From JBEEMU01 sp043778315 (GTDB lineage: Bacteria > Bacteroidota > Bacteroidia > Chitinophagales > Saprospiraceae), in assembly GCA_043778315.1 (NCBI GenBank), contig JAYWGJ010000012.1:1-11014 (forward strand): a stretch of DNA of 11,014 nt, in the 5' to 3' direction. A model generated the notes under the pieces. The model was not told where the DNA came from, made no database searches, and saw only the letters and a program-made list of their open reading frames with translations. How positions within the stretch are numbered: position 1 is the stretch's first letter; each line of letters opens with the position of its first letter. Shown here piece by piece: positions 1-7,327 of this stretch. The position numbers and the translations under genes were made by a program.

Positions 1-1420
1 AGTGATGCCTACGGCGACTACTACTTATACCGTCACCGCGACAGCCGCGAACGGTTGTACGGCAAGTGCAACGATTGAAATATTATTCAATAAAACCCCA
101 CCGACCGTAACAAGCATTGTTACCAATGCCAGTTGTACAGCGATTGCAGACGGCGCTATTGATATTACGGCAGGAGGTGTACCTACACTAAGCTATATTT
201 GGAATAATAGTGCAACTACGCAAGACCTCGCCAATATACTTTCAGGTACTTATACCGTGACTGTAAGGGCGGGTAATGGTTGTAGTTCCACCAAAGTAGT
301 TACGGTCAATGATACTTATACGGCAGCAGCAGTCCCTGCGGGCGTAACCGTTCCTACGGGCGGCGCGTTCCCAGCGTGTTTTGCAGCAGCAAGTAATGGC
401 GGTGCAGCCGTAAGTGAGACGTTTGATAACTTCTGTACGCCTAACTTAACTACACCTGTTGGCTTGACAACACCAAATACAGGTAACGGTATCATAAAAG
501 GAAACGGTTATAATAGTGTACAAACAAATACTTGTGGTATTGTATTTAATCACCCTGTAGCTTATACGATTGACTGTGCGCGAAGTGGTAACTTAGATGT
601 GACGGTTACGCCACAAGCTACACCTGCTCCGACGGGTACAATTACACAGTTAAATGCAGCGATTTATGGTCCGTTTAGCGCGGCTTGTCCGACTATTAAT
701 TTTGCTACGGATATGGCTATCGATTGCCAACAGCAGACCAATTTCTCTACGCCAGCTTTGCTACAAGTTACAGGCGCGACGGCAGGACAGGTTTATATCG
801 TGGTAGTAGATACCGATAACGGACGTGGTGCGGTAGCAATTAGCGCACCGATGGGCGGTGGCTCTGCTTTGCCAGTTGATTTGTTATCGTTTACAGGTAA
901 AATCAATAATACCGAAAACGATATACACTGGGAGAGTGCGAGTGAGAAAAACGTAGCGTTTTTCGCAGTAGAACGCTCTACAGATGGTATCAACTTTAAG
1001 GAGGTGAACAGAACATCAGCGACCAATCGCACGCATTTTATGGCTTACGACTGGGCAGACAAAGCACCTGCCGCGCGTAGCTATTACCGCTTGCGTATGG
1101 TAGATTATGACGGTAGCTATCGTTTTGCACCAAACCTCGTGTTGTTGGAGCGCAAGCGCAATGCGTTGGCGATAAGCGAAGTGTATCCTATTCCTACCTC
1201 GAGTGGTATCACGGTAGAGTACGAAGCGATAGGGCAAGGTGAAGTGACCTTTACGGTGACTGATGCGATAGGCAGAGTAGTAACCACACGCAAATTAGTG
1301 GCTCGCGAAGGCTTGAACATCGAGAATATAGATATGACTAATTTGGCGGCAGGTATGTATTTATTACAATTAGACCAAAATGGAACGCACCGCACTGTGC
1401 GTAAAATAATTAAGGAATAA
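1..1420 (+). CDS. Type IX-secreted surface protein with SprB-like repeats, C-terminal part (5' partial)
   Basis: The reading frame is open from the left edge, so the N-terminus and signal peptide lie outside the window; 472 residues are visible. Residues 1-30 look like the end of one SprB/PKD-like repeat and about 34-104 form a full one; both share the TYTVT-x-NGC pattern. Residues 110-285 are a Cys-, Thr- and Gly-rich region I do not recognise. Residues 289-380 hold the LPVDLLSFTG segment and the following WESASEKN...ERSTDG...YYRLRMVDYDG region, typical of Bacteroidota secreted proteins just before the sorting tail. Residues about 393-472 are a Por-secretion C-terminal domain (YPIPTS, then VTDAIGR, then LAAGMYLLQL, ending in KIIKE). 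Such proteins cross the outer membrane by the type IX system and are usually fixed to the cell surface or released. The specific function is unknown; adhesion is possible given the repeats, but that is inference. A terminator follows the stop. Confidence 0.88.
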   Translation, partial: VMPTATTTYTVTATAANGCTASATIEILFNKTPPTVTSIVTNASCTAIADGAIDITAGGVPTLSYIWNNSATTQDLANILSGTYTVTVRAGNGCSSTKVVTVNDTYTAAAVPAGVTVPTGGAFPACFAAASNGGAAVSETFDNFCTPNLTTPVGLTTPNTGNGIIKGNGYNSVQTNTCGIVFNHPVAYTIDCARSGNLDVTVTPQATPAPTGTITQLNAAIYGPFSAACPTINFATDMAIDCQQQTNFSTPALLQVTGATAGQVYIVVVDTDNGRGAVAISAPMGGGSALPVDLLSFTGKINNTENDIHWESASEKNVAFFAVERSTDGINFKEVNRTSATNRTHFMAYDWADKAPAARSYYRLRMVDYDGSYRFAPNLVLLERKRNALAISEVYPIPTSSGITVEYEAIGQGEVTFTVTDAIGRVVTTRKLVAREGLNIENIDMTNLAAGMYLLQLDQNGTHRTVRKIIKE

Positions 1421-1443
1421 TTAGGTTTTAGGTTTGAAATAAT

Positions 1444-1489
1444 AAAAAGCGGGCGTACTATTCTGATGAATGGCGCGCCCGTTTTTTTA
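1444..1489 (+). terminator. Intrinsic terminator after the type IX cargo gene
   Basis: The arm CGGGCG (1450-1455) pairs with CGCCCG (1476-1481). It is extended outward by a G-U pair and five A-T pairs (1444-1448 with 1483-1487), and a run of seven T follows the GC stem. The loop is about 20 nt. It begins 24 bases after the stop codon, so it probably ends transcription of the surface-protein gene. Confidence 0.8.
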
Positions 1490-1573
1490 TTGTCAGATTT
1501 TTTATTGTTTGCGCTTGAAGCACAAATAAAATAATTTTGTTTCGTGCAAACACCTTTGTTTAGTAAAAAGCCT

Positions 1574-1581
1574 TACCTTTG
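1574..1581 (+). promoter_or_regulatory. Bacteroidota -7 promoter element (TACCTTTG)
   Basis: TACCTTTG matches the Bacteroidota -7 consensus TAnnTTTG exactly. A TTTG at 1555-1558 could be the -33 element, but the 15-nt gap is shorter than the usual 19 or so. Transcription would start near 1586, directly before two hairpins and a terminator. No better -7 element is visible between that terminator and galK. The ten bases TTACCTTTGT recur at the ccmE promoter (7371-7380). Confidence 0.55.
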
Positions 1582-1585
1582 TATT

Positions 1586-1656
1586 GGTGCCAAACCTCAC
1601 TTACAGTCGGCGTACTGTAAGGGAAGGAGCTTCGCTAAGGCGGAGTTCCTTTTTTT
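1586..1656 (+). ncRNA. Candidate ~70-nt structured RNA or galK leader
   Basis: Between a -7 element and a T-run lie two back-to-back hairpins and no plausible coding frame. Hairpin 1 is CTTACAGT (1600-1607) with ACTGTAAG (1614-1621), 8 perfect pairs and a 6-nt loop. Hairpin 2 is the terminator stem at 1624-1651. This could be a free-standing small RNA of about 70 nt, or an attenuated leader of galK, which starts 166 nt downstream with no other recognisable promoter. I do not match it to a known RNA family, and I see no strong alternative antiterminator pairing. The boundaries are inferred from the promoter and terminator only. Confidence 0.4.
1624..1656 (+). terminator. Strong intrinsic terminator of the candidate RNA
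   Basis: A 12-bp stem (1624-1635 with 1640-1651, two G-U wobbles) closes on the 4-nt loop TAAG (1636-1639). The stem's last two T and five more form a run of seven T (1650-1656). There is no gene immediately upstream for it to end, because the surface-protein gene already has its own terminator at 1444-1489. This supports a separate short transcript. Confidence 0.8.
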
Positions 1657-1748
1657 GTGGCAATAGTGGTATGATAATTGTAATTGGGAGATGTTGTGAA
1701 CTGCAAAATATTGCGGTTGTACGAGTTGGTATTCAATTTATTCCGTGC

Positions 1749-1797
1749 GTTAAAACCTGCGGCTATTCATCTTCCATAGGTTAAAACCTGCGGCTAT
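1749..1797. repeat. Two direct copies of an 18-bp motif, period 31
   Basis: GTTAAAACCTGCGGCTAT occurs at 1749-1766 and again, identical, at 1780-1797. A spacer of 13 bases separates the copies. The second copy also sits inside an ATAG...CTAT inverted repeat (1776-1779 with 1794-1797). The pair ends 25 bases before the galK start codon. It does not look coding: the frame reading LKPAAIHLP meets a stop between the copies. It could belong to a dispersed intergenic repeat family, but one window cannot show that. Confidence 0.75.
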
Positions 1798-1822
1798 ACA
1801 TTAAAAAATTATTTATTAAAAT

Positions 1823-2929
1823 ATGTCTCTTCTTGCTCCCTTCACCTGCTTTGCACCTGGTCGTATCAACTTGATAGGCGAGCATATAGATTATAATGGC
1901 GGCATGGTGCTGCCCGCAGCTATCTCTATCGGCGTGACGGCGGAAGTAACGCCGACGGGCGTACCGATATTGGATATACAAAGCGACATCGACGGTGGAT
2001 TGGTGCATCGCATCAACCTATTGCATAACAAAACGGTACAAACACCGAACGATTGGACGCGATTGGTACGCGGCGTAGTGAGTGTATTGGAGCAGAAAGC
2101 GGTAAAGATGCAAGGCGCGACGGTGCGGCTGCGCTCTTCGCTACCTGTGGGTTCGGGCTTGTCGTCGTCGGCGTGTGTCGGCGTACTTACGGCGTATATA
2201 TTGCGGCAATTGGCGAACGAAACAACCGATAAGACTACCTTAGCCTTGGAGGCGCAACGCGCCGAAAACGAATATATGGGCGTTCCGTGCGGTATTATGG
2301 ACCAGTTTGTGATAGCGAGCGGCAAAGCGGAACACGCGCTATTGCTCAATTGCGAAACGCTTGCCTACGAATATCTACCGATACAGTTCGGGGATTATGA
2401 GCTGCTGATTTTGAATAGCAATAAACCACGACAATTAGTGGAGTCTAAGTATTCGGAGCGCAAGGAGGAATGCGATATGGCGTTGCGGCTACTTAGACGA
2501 CGCAATGGAAAACTCGCAAATCTTTGCAGTAGCAGCTTAGATGAAATCTCGATGCTCGAGGACGCGGTGTTGCGCCGTCGGGCGTTTCATGTGGTAGGCG
2601 AGCAGCAACGGGTGCTGGCAGCGAAAGACGCGCTCTTGCGCTACGATGTGCATCAGTTGGGGCATCTGTTCAATGCGTCGCACGAGTCGCTGCACCGCTT
2701 CTACGAGGTGACAGGCTACGAGCTAAATTCGCTGGTACGCGCCGCGCAAGCACATGACGCTTGCATCGGTGCGCGTATGACGGGAGCGGGTTTTGGCGGC
2801 TGCGGAATCGCGTTGGTGCATCGCGAGCGCATGGCGGAGTTTACACAAAAAGTAGGCGATTTGTATTATAAAAAAACAGGTTTGCGTGCTGCGATAATGC
2901 CTTGCACGGTAGTAAATGGTGTGGGATAA
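1823..2929 (+). CDS. galK: Galactokinase
   Basis: This cytoplasmic enzyme phosphorylates alpha-D-galactose at C1 using ATP, the entry step of the Leloir pathway. The 368 residues carry all GHMP-kinase landmarks. The galactokinase signature GRINLIGEHIDYN spans residues 13-25, with the sugar-binding Glu20, His21 and Asp23. The phosphate-binding loop LPVGSGLSSSAC is at 107-118. GVPCGIMDQF at 153-162 carries the expected catalytic base Asp160, with Arg13 as the partner Arg by family analogy. The C-terminal motif GARMTGAGFGGCG is at 316-328. The length is slightly below the usual 380 or so but nothing essential is missing. The start is the first ATG before the signature; as is common in Bacteroidota there is no Shine-Dalgarno sequence, only A/T-rich bases. 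No galT, galE, galM or sugar transporter lies beside it, so it appears to be a single-gene unit. Confidence 0.96.
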   Translation: MSLLAPFTCFAPGRINLIGEHIDYNGGMVLPAAISIGVTAEVTPTGVPILDIQSDIDGGLVHRINLLHNKTVQTPNDWTRLVRGVVSVLEQKAVKMQGATVRLRSSLPVGSGLSSSACVGVLTAYILRQLANETTDKTTLALEAQRAENEYMGVPCGIMDQFVIASGKAEHALLLNCETLAYEYLPIQFGDYELLILNSNKPRQLVESKYSERKEECDMALRLLRRRNGKLANLCSSSLDEISMLEDAVLRRRAFHVVGEQQRVLAAKDALLRYDVHQLGHLFNASHESLHRFYEVTGYELNSLVRAAQAHDACIGARMTGAGFGGCGIALVHRERMAEFTQKVGDLYYKKTGLRAAIMPCTVVNGVG

Positions 2930-3006
2930 GCCTTAGAGTTTTGATATTTAATTGTAAAAAATAAAAAACAATCGATATTATAACAAAATAAATAAGTTTA
3001 TATTAA

Positions 3007-3014
3007 TAAATTTG
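3007..3014 (+). promoter_or_regulatory. -7 promoter element (TAAATTTG) for the glucosaminidase gene
   Basis: TAAATTTG matches TAnnTTTG exactly and lies 51 bases before the ATG at 3066, in a strongly AT-rich stretch. No -33 TTG is visible at the right distance. The element overlaps the possible TTG start at 3012, so that start would lie upstream of the transcription start and is unlikely to be used. Confidence 0.5.
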
Positions 3015-3065
3015 CATTTTATAAATTTAACTTTTACTATCACTGAAATCCTATTTGTTCTGCTA

Positions 3066-4190
3066 ATGAAATATCTTACTTTAAGTGTGATAATTTTGAT
3101 GCCGTTGGCGGTAAGCTCCGCGCAAGAGGATGCAGAGCGGCAGCTAAAACACGCCCCGAGGAGAATAACGGTGTATCAATACATCAATCTATACGCTAAT
3201 ATGGCAGTGACTGAGATGTTGCGCACAGATATACCCGCGAGTATTATATTAGCGCAAGGTATAGTAGAATCGTCGTTCGGCAATAGCAGTTTATCTATGG
3301 AGGCGAATAATCATTTTGGTATAAAATGCGGTAACGATTGGAACAAAGAGCAATACCAAAAGGAAGATGATGATTATGACCAAGAAGGGAAACTAACAAA
3401 GTCTTGTTTTCGACGGTATGCCAAAGCCGACGACTCATTTTACGACCATTCAGAGTTTTTATTGACGCGTAACAACTATAAGGGCTTATTTAAATTATCT
3501 ACGAAAGACTACAAAAAGTGGGCTTATGGCTTAAAAGATGCAGGCTACGCGACATTACCCGCTTATCCAGAGATATTAATCTCCAATATAGAAAGATATA
3601 AGCTATATTTATTCGACCAAATCACGGCGAGCGAAGACAAAGCAACCGAGGTGAAACAAACAACAAAAGAGGTAACAAAAAAATTAGAAAAGACGATAGA
3701 TTTTAGTAGTATTTTTGTGAATACGATAGACCTGAACTCGATTGAGCCATCTGATATACCCGACGTTTACCTACACAATAAGCTCAAAATGATAGTGGTA
3801 AAGCAAGAAGATACGCCCGAAAGCATTGCAAGGAAATACAATATTCCGTTAGATAATCTATTGAGATTCAATGAATTGAAGCCAAATGATGCGTTCATAC
3901 CATTTCAGTTCGTTTACTTAGAACCAAAGCGACATTGGTATAAGGGTGAAGCCCTAACGCATACGGTACAGGCAAATGAAAATATTTATTTGATAGCGCA
4001 GCTATATGGCATAAAAGCGAGTCTGCTCCGCAGCCACAATCTACTTTCGGAGGGAGAAGAACCCGTAGAGGGCGCAATAATTTATCTAAAAGAACAAGTG
4101 CAGGTGCGTCCGTTGCTGCGTAAAGCACCATTGAGACCGAAGATAAGCGTGCACCCGCTACAACCACAAGCACCGCCGCCGCCGCGATAA
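3066..4190 (+). CDS. Secreted glucosaminidase (GH73) with two LysM-like modules
   Basis: A predicted peptidoglycan hydrolase of 374 residues. Residues 1-20 are a Sec signal peptide (short Lys start, hydrophobic core, cleavage near SSA-QED). There is no lipobox Cys, so it should be free in the periplasm or outside. Residues about 42-186 are a GH73 (FlgJ-like) N-acetylglucosaminidase domain: AQGIVESSFGNS carries the expected catalytic Glu68, followed by NNHFGIKC and the Tyr/Asp-rich FYDHSEFLL region. Two LysM-like modules, which bind glycan chains, follow at about 242-287 and 298-342. The tail is Pro-rich and basic. An in-frame TTG at 3012 would add 18 residues before the signal peptide and overlaps a -7 element, so ATG 3066 is preferred. 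The likely role is cleaving the glycan backbone during wall growth or cell separation. Exact bond specificity is inferred from the family. Confidence 0.9.
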   Translation: MKYLTLSVIILMPLAVSSAQEDAERQLKHAPRRITVYQYINLYANMAVTEMLRTDIPASIILAQGIVESSFGNSSLSMEANNHFGIKCGNDWNKEQYQKEDDDYDQEGKLTKSCFRRYAKADDSFYDHSEFLLTRNNYKGLFKLSTKDYKKWAYGLKDAGYATLPAYPEILISNIERYKLYLFDQITASEDKATEVKQTTKEVTKKLEKTIDFSSIFVNTIDLNSIEPSDIPDVYLHNKLKMIVVKQEDTPESIARKYNIPLDNLLRFNELKPNDAFIPFQFVYLEPKRHWYKGEALTHTVQANENIYLIAQLYGIKASLLRSHNLLSEGEEPVEGAIIYLKEQVQVRPLLRKAPLRPKISVHPLQPQAPPPPR

Positions 4191-4191
4191 A

Positions 4192-4230
4192 TACCAAATT
4201 AATACCTAATCAATATCAAATTAATACCTA
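4192..4230. repeat. Two imperfect 17-bp direct repeats after the glucosaminidase stop
   Basis: TACCAAATTAATACCTA (4192-4208) and TATCAAATTAATACCTA (4214-4230) differ at one base and have a period of 22. They lie between the stop codon and the bidirectional terminator. No function is apparent; a local duplication is the simplest reading. Confidence 0.6.
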
Positions 4231-4236
4231 AGAATA

Positions 4237-4272
4237 AAAAGGGATACAGCGATTAGTCGCTGTATCCCTTTT
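4237..4272. terminator. Bidirectional terminator between convergent genes
   Basis: A perfect 16-bp stem (4237-4252 with 4257-4272) closes on the 4-nt loop TTAG. A run of four T follows on the plus strand, and a run of five A precedes it, giving five T on the minus strand. It sits between the ends of the glucosaminidase gene (plus) and the metallophosphatase gene (minus), so one hairpin can serve both. Confidence 0.88.
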
Positions 4273-4299
4273 GCACTTTTAATATCGTCGAGCCAAGAA

Positions 4300-5802
4300 T
4301 TAGTCTTTCTTTTCGGTTGGTTTAGGCATTTTATCGTCGCCATCTTTTTTCGGTTCGGCGGTCTCTTTTTTGATTTCTAAGCCGTCTTTTTTGGGAGCTT
4401 TATCTTTCTTTTCGCCTTTTTTCCATCGCAAATCTTTTTCGTTTAAGGTAAGTTCGTACACTTTTTTGCCCGCTACGTTTAGTACTTCGTAGTGCAGTTT
4501 CCGCTCGTTTCGCTCGCCGCTAATGCTGAACCGACCGTAATTATTTTCGTCTTTGATGACCGAACCTGCGCTCACCAACGGATTAGATAGCTCGGGTTCT
4601 TTCATATTGCTATAAGTAGTAGAAGTGAGCGACGAATTAGTGATTTCGTATATTTTGTAGCCCTCATTAGGCTGTTGTAGCTCCAAAACTTCGGAAAAGT
4701 GACGGTCACCAGAAAGCAAGACTACGCCATTTATCCTACTATTCGTCAAAAACTGCATAAACTCTTGGTACTCGGCAGGGAAGTTGTAAAACGCTTCTTT
4801 GGTGTCCATATTATTAATGAATTGCCCACCGTTCACCACGAATTTGAACGGCGCTTTGCTCGTAAGCAAGGCGTTTTGCAGCCAATTGAGTTGGTTGCGC
4901 CCCCAATAGGTTTTTTGTTTATTCGGTTTGCCGTCTATCATTTCGGTCATGTTATCGCTTGCGCGAAACGAGCGGTCGTCCATCATAAAAAAGTCGCAAT
5001 CGCTCCAAGTAAAGGAGCTGTATATGCCTTCGTCTTGCTCGCCATAAGTCATATTGCCCCAGTATTTCATGAATAAGTCACGCGCCGTATGCTTCAAGCG
5101 AAAGGAGCGGTCGCTGTCGTTAGGTCCAAAATCGTGGTCGTCCCAAAGCGCGAAATTAGGGCGTGCCACCAATAGCGGCTGCAGATCGGTCACGGCACGG
5201 TCGTGCGAGTAACGATATGCCATGCCCGCAGGCGAAGTCAAATCAGGGTCTCTAAAATAAATATTATCGCCCATCCACAAGTTAAAATCGGCTTTTTCAG
5301 CCGCCATCGGCTGCAATATTTTGGTGGTTTGCCCGTAACCTTTGCCCGGTCGGTCGTAAATACTGTCGTTGATATACAAACACGAACCCGTCAGGAAAGT
5401 GAAATCGGGCGCGGGTTTGCGCCATTCCCACAACTCTTTAGTGTGCAACTGATACGGCACGGGCGCCGGACATTGCTGCAACACTTTATTGACGTAGATA
5501 GCGTATTCGTAATCGGTATTCATCTCCAACTCCTCCAAAACGAAGTGAATCGGATTATACTTTTTGCCTAATTCGCCCATGTATGGAATACGATTGCGTT
5601 TAGTCGGTTTTTTTGCCTCCCAATACTCGATTTCAACTAAATCAGCATCGGCAGTGACCTCCAAGCCAACGAGCGCGGCGCGATGCTCCACATACCCGAG
5701 CATCGGACCCGACTTAACCAAACTCTTAGTCTTTTGCGCGCCAACTTGTTGCGTCAGCAAAAGAATAATACCAGCAATAAATAAAAAATGCTTTTTTTGC
5801 AT
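4300..5802 (-). CDS. PhoD-like alkaline phosphatase D family metallophosphatase
   Basis: A predicted exported phosphomono- or phosphodiesterase of 500 residues. Residues 1-22 form a Sec-type signal peptide (MQKKHFLFIAG..., cleavage near VGA-QK); I see no twin-arginine motif. An N-terminal beta-rich region (about 30-122) comes before the metal-dependent core. The core landmarks are in PhoD order: GSC at 139-141 (Cys141, metal ligand by family analogy), GDNIY at 178-182, WDDHD at 220-224, NGGQF at 324-328 and SGDRHF at 364-369. The last 47 residues are a low-complexity Lys/Glu/Asp/Pro tail with 16 Lys, and no type IX sorting domain is seen. In this phylum such proteins may scavenge phosphate from nucleotides or phospholipids; the substrate cannot be read from sequence. 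Convergent with the upstream glucosaminidase gene and transcribed alone. Confidence 0.88.
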   Translation of the reverse strand: MQKKHFLFIAGIILLLTQQVGAQKTKSLVKSGPMLGYVEHRAALVGLEVTADADLVEIEYWEAKKPTKRNRIPYMGELGKKYNPIHFVLEELEMNTDYEYAIYVNKVLQQCPAPVPYQLHTKELWEWRKPAPDFTFLTGSCLYINDSIYDRPGKGYGQTTKILQPMAAEKADFNLWMGDNIYFRDPDLTSPAGMAYRYSHDRAVTDLQPLLVARPNFALWDDHDFGPNDSDRSFRLKHTARDLFMKYWGNMTYGEQDEGIYSSFTWSDCDFFMMDDRSFRASDNMTEMIDGKPNKQKTYWGRNQLNWLQNALLTSKAPFKFVVNGGQFINNMDTKEAFYNFPAEYQEFMQFLTNSRINGVVLLSGDRHFSEVLELQQPNEGYKIYEITNSSLTSTTYSNMKEPELSNPLVSAGSVIKDENNYGRFSISGERNERKLHYEVLNVAGKKVYELTLNEKDLRWKKGEKKDKAPKKDGLEIKKETAEPKKDGDDKMPKPTEKKD

Positions 5803-5870
5803 AATGATAAAATATATTTGTATTAATAAAATATGATGTAATATTTGGAACTAGACAACTAAAATAGGTG

Positions 5871-5878
5871 CAAATATA
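5871..5878 (-). promoter_or_regulatory. -7 promoter element for the metallophosphatase gene
   Basis: On the minus strand this reads TATATTTG, an exact TAnnTTTG match, 68 bases before the start codon. No convincing -33 element is seen at the usual distance. It would give a 5' leader of about 60 nt with no Shine-Dalgarno sequence. Confidence 0.45.
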
Positions 5879-6036
5879 AGCAAAATATTATAAATCGTAA
5901 CCTGTCTTTTTGCTAAACAGTACAAATTTTATTCTATAAACGAATATCGTAACCGACAATAATTTTTTTTATCAATAATTTGTACCTTAATCACAAAATA
6001 TAAGCGCGTAAATTAAACCGTATCAAAGAAAGGTTT

Positions 6037-6044
6037 TATATTTG
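6037..6044 (+). promoter_or_regulatory. Candidate -7 element upstream of fbp
   Basis: TATATTTG matches TAnnTTTG exactly, but no -33 element is visible and it lies 262 bases before the fbp start. If used, it gives an unusually long 5' leader of about 255 nt. A closer promoter without the consensus cannot be excluded. Confidence 0.35.
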
Positions 6045-6306
6045 TTGCGATAAAAATAAAGTAAGTGAACTATGGTATATACTAAATTTAGCGTTTAAAC
6101 CAAAGTTTACAAAAAATAGCTAAGGAAAGAAGAAAAAATAAGTAGTAACAAAATATTGTGAAGAATTTTGTGTCAAAACAAGGCAGATTTGACGATTAAT
6201 GCAGTGCATTGTAAGGATAATCTAACGCAGTTTTGGCTCAAAAGGCAAGCAATATTGGTACTGATTATTTTAGACGCTTTCCTAAATCCTTCAAAACCCT
6301 TTTATT

Positions 6307-7320
6307 ATGAAAAAAGTAGTTTCTCTCAACGAGTTTATCGCTACCTCCCAAAAAGATTTTGCCTTCGCTTCGGGCGAACTATCGGGCTTGCTGCGCGACA
6401 TCGGTTTAGCGGCAAAAATCATCAATTTTGAGATTAACCGCGCTGGCTTACGCGACATTTTCGGAACGGTAGAACAGTCGAATATCTCGGGCGACCTGGT
6501 CCAAAAACTCGACCAAATCAGCGACGAATTGTTTATCAATAGTCTGCAAAATAGCGGCGAGTGTTGTGGCATCGCGTCGGAGGAAAACGATGATTTTGTG
6601 ACGTTCAAGCCGCAAGAAGGTCGCGACCCTAAATATGTCGTGATTTTTGACCCGCTCGACGGCTCGTCTAATATCGACTCGGGCGTTTCGGTCGGCACTA
6701 TTTTTGCGATTTATCGCCGCGTCAGCAAGGGCAAACGCTGCACCTTAGAGGATTTTTTGCAAAAAGGAACAGAGCAAGTTGCGGCAGGTTATATCCTTTA
6801 CGGCTCCTCGACAATCCTCACTTACACCACAGGCAACGGCGTAAACGGCTTCACCTTAGACCCGAGCATCGGCGAGTTTTTCCTCTCGCACCCCAAAATG
6901 CGCATCGCGGAGCGCACGCTCACCTACTCGGTCAATCAGGGGAATTATACTAAATATTACAACGATACGCGTGCTTTTATCGATTATTGTACCAATAATA
7001 ACCTAAATTTGCGCTATATAGGCTCGATGGTAGCGGACATACACCGCACGTTAATCAAGGGCGGCATCTTTTTCTATCCTGCGCTCAAAGGATTTCCGAC
7101 AGGTAAACTCCGTTTATTATATGAGTGCAACCCGTTGGCATTTATAGTAGAACAAGCGGGCGGGAAAGCCTCTACGGGGCTGCAACGCATCTTGGAAGTA
7201 GAACCGACCTCGCTGCATCAGCGCACGCCTGTTTTTCTAGGCAGCCATAGCTTAGTAGAAAAATACGAAGATTTTGCGCGGGTGTATCGCGAAGTGAACG
7301 AAACGAACGCGATTGTGTAG
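6307..7320 (+). CDS. fbp: Fructose-1,6-bisphosphatase, class I
   Basis: This cytoplasmic enzyme hydrolyses fructose 1,6-bisphosphate to fructose 6-phosphate and phosphate with Mg2+, the committed step of gluconeogenesis. At 337 residues it is close to the 332 of the E. coli enzyme and aligns end to end from memory. The metal-site motifs are ASEEND at 90-95 and DPLDGSSNID at 115-124, followed by SVGTIFAIYRR. RYIGSMVADIHRTL (236-249) and the family signature GKLRLLYECNPLA (266-278) shape the sugar-phosphate site, and EQAGGKAS follows. The ATG at 6307 gives the expected N-terminus (MKKVVSLNEF..., then the GELSGLLRDIGLAAKII helix). There is no Shine-Dalgarno sequence. It is transcribed away from the metallophosphatase gene. 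No terminator is visible between it and ccmE, so some read-through is possible. Confidence 0.97.
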   Translation: MKKVVSLNEFIATSQKDFAFASGELSGLLRDIGLAAKIINFEINRAGLRDIFGTVEQSNISGDLVQKLDQISDELFINSLQNSGECCGIASEENDDFVTFKPQEGRDPKYVVIFDPLDGSSNIDSGVSVGTIFAIYRRVSKGKRCTLEDFLQKGTEQVAAGYILYGSSTILTYTTGNGVNGFTLDPSIGEFFLSHPKMRIAERTLTYSVNQGNYTKYYNDTRAFIDYCTNNNLNLRYIGSMVADIHRTLIKGGIFFYPALKGFPTGKLRLLYECNPLAFIVEQAGGKASTGLQRILEVEPTSLHQRTPVFLGSHSLVEKYEDFARVYREVNETNAIV

Positions 7321-7327
7321 AGAATAG

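Larger units (their letters stand above)
5803..6306. other. AT-rich divergent intergenic region
   Basis: These 504 bases separate the divergent metallophosphatase and fbp genes. They hold one TAnnTTTG element per direction (5871-5878 minus, 6037-6044 plus). They also hold an exact palindrome GTTTAAAC (6093-6100), an inverted repeat ACAAAAT/ATTTTGT with a 10-nt gap (6148-6154 and 6165-6171), and an odd palindrome AATGCA-G-TGCATT (6198-6210). I see no terminator hairpin and no credible small gene. The only frame of note (6168-6431) overlaps fbp out of frame and resembles nothing. Confidence 0.6.

Noticed and set aside
1584..1784. A 66-codon frame across the hairpins before galK
   Set aside because: It runs through a strong terminator and the repeat pair, starts at a TTG and has no protein-like composition.
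1749..1797. The repeat pair as a minimal CRISPR array
   Set aside because: There are only two 18-bp units with a 13-base spacer, no cas genes and no further units.
1891..2349. A 152-codon open frame opposite galK
   Set aside because: It is antisense to conserved galactokinase motifs, with no family resemblance or start signals.
3012..3065. An upstream TTG start that would lengthen the glucosaminidase by 18 residues
   Set aside because: The TTG is part of a TAnnTTTG promoter element, so it would precede the transcript start, and the extension would bury the signal peptide inside the protein.
6168..6431. An 87-codon frame entering the start of fbp
   Set aside because: It overlaps fbp by over 120 bases in another frame, begins at a non-ATG codon and resembles no protein I know.
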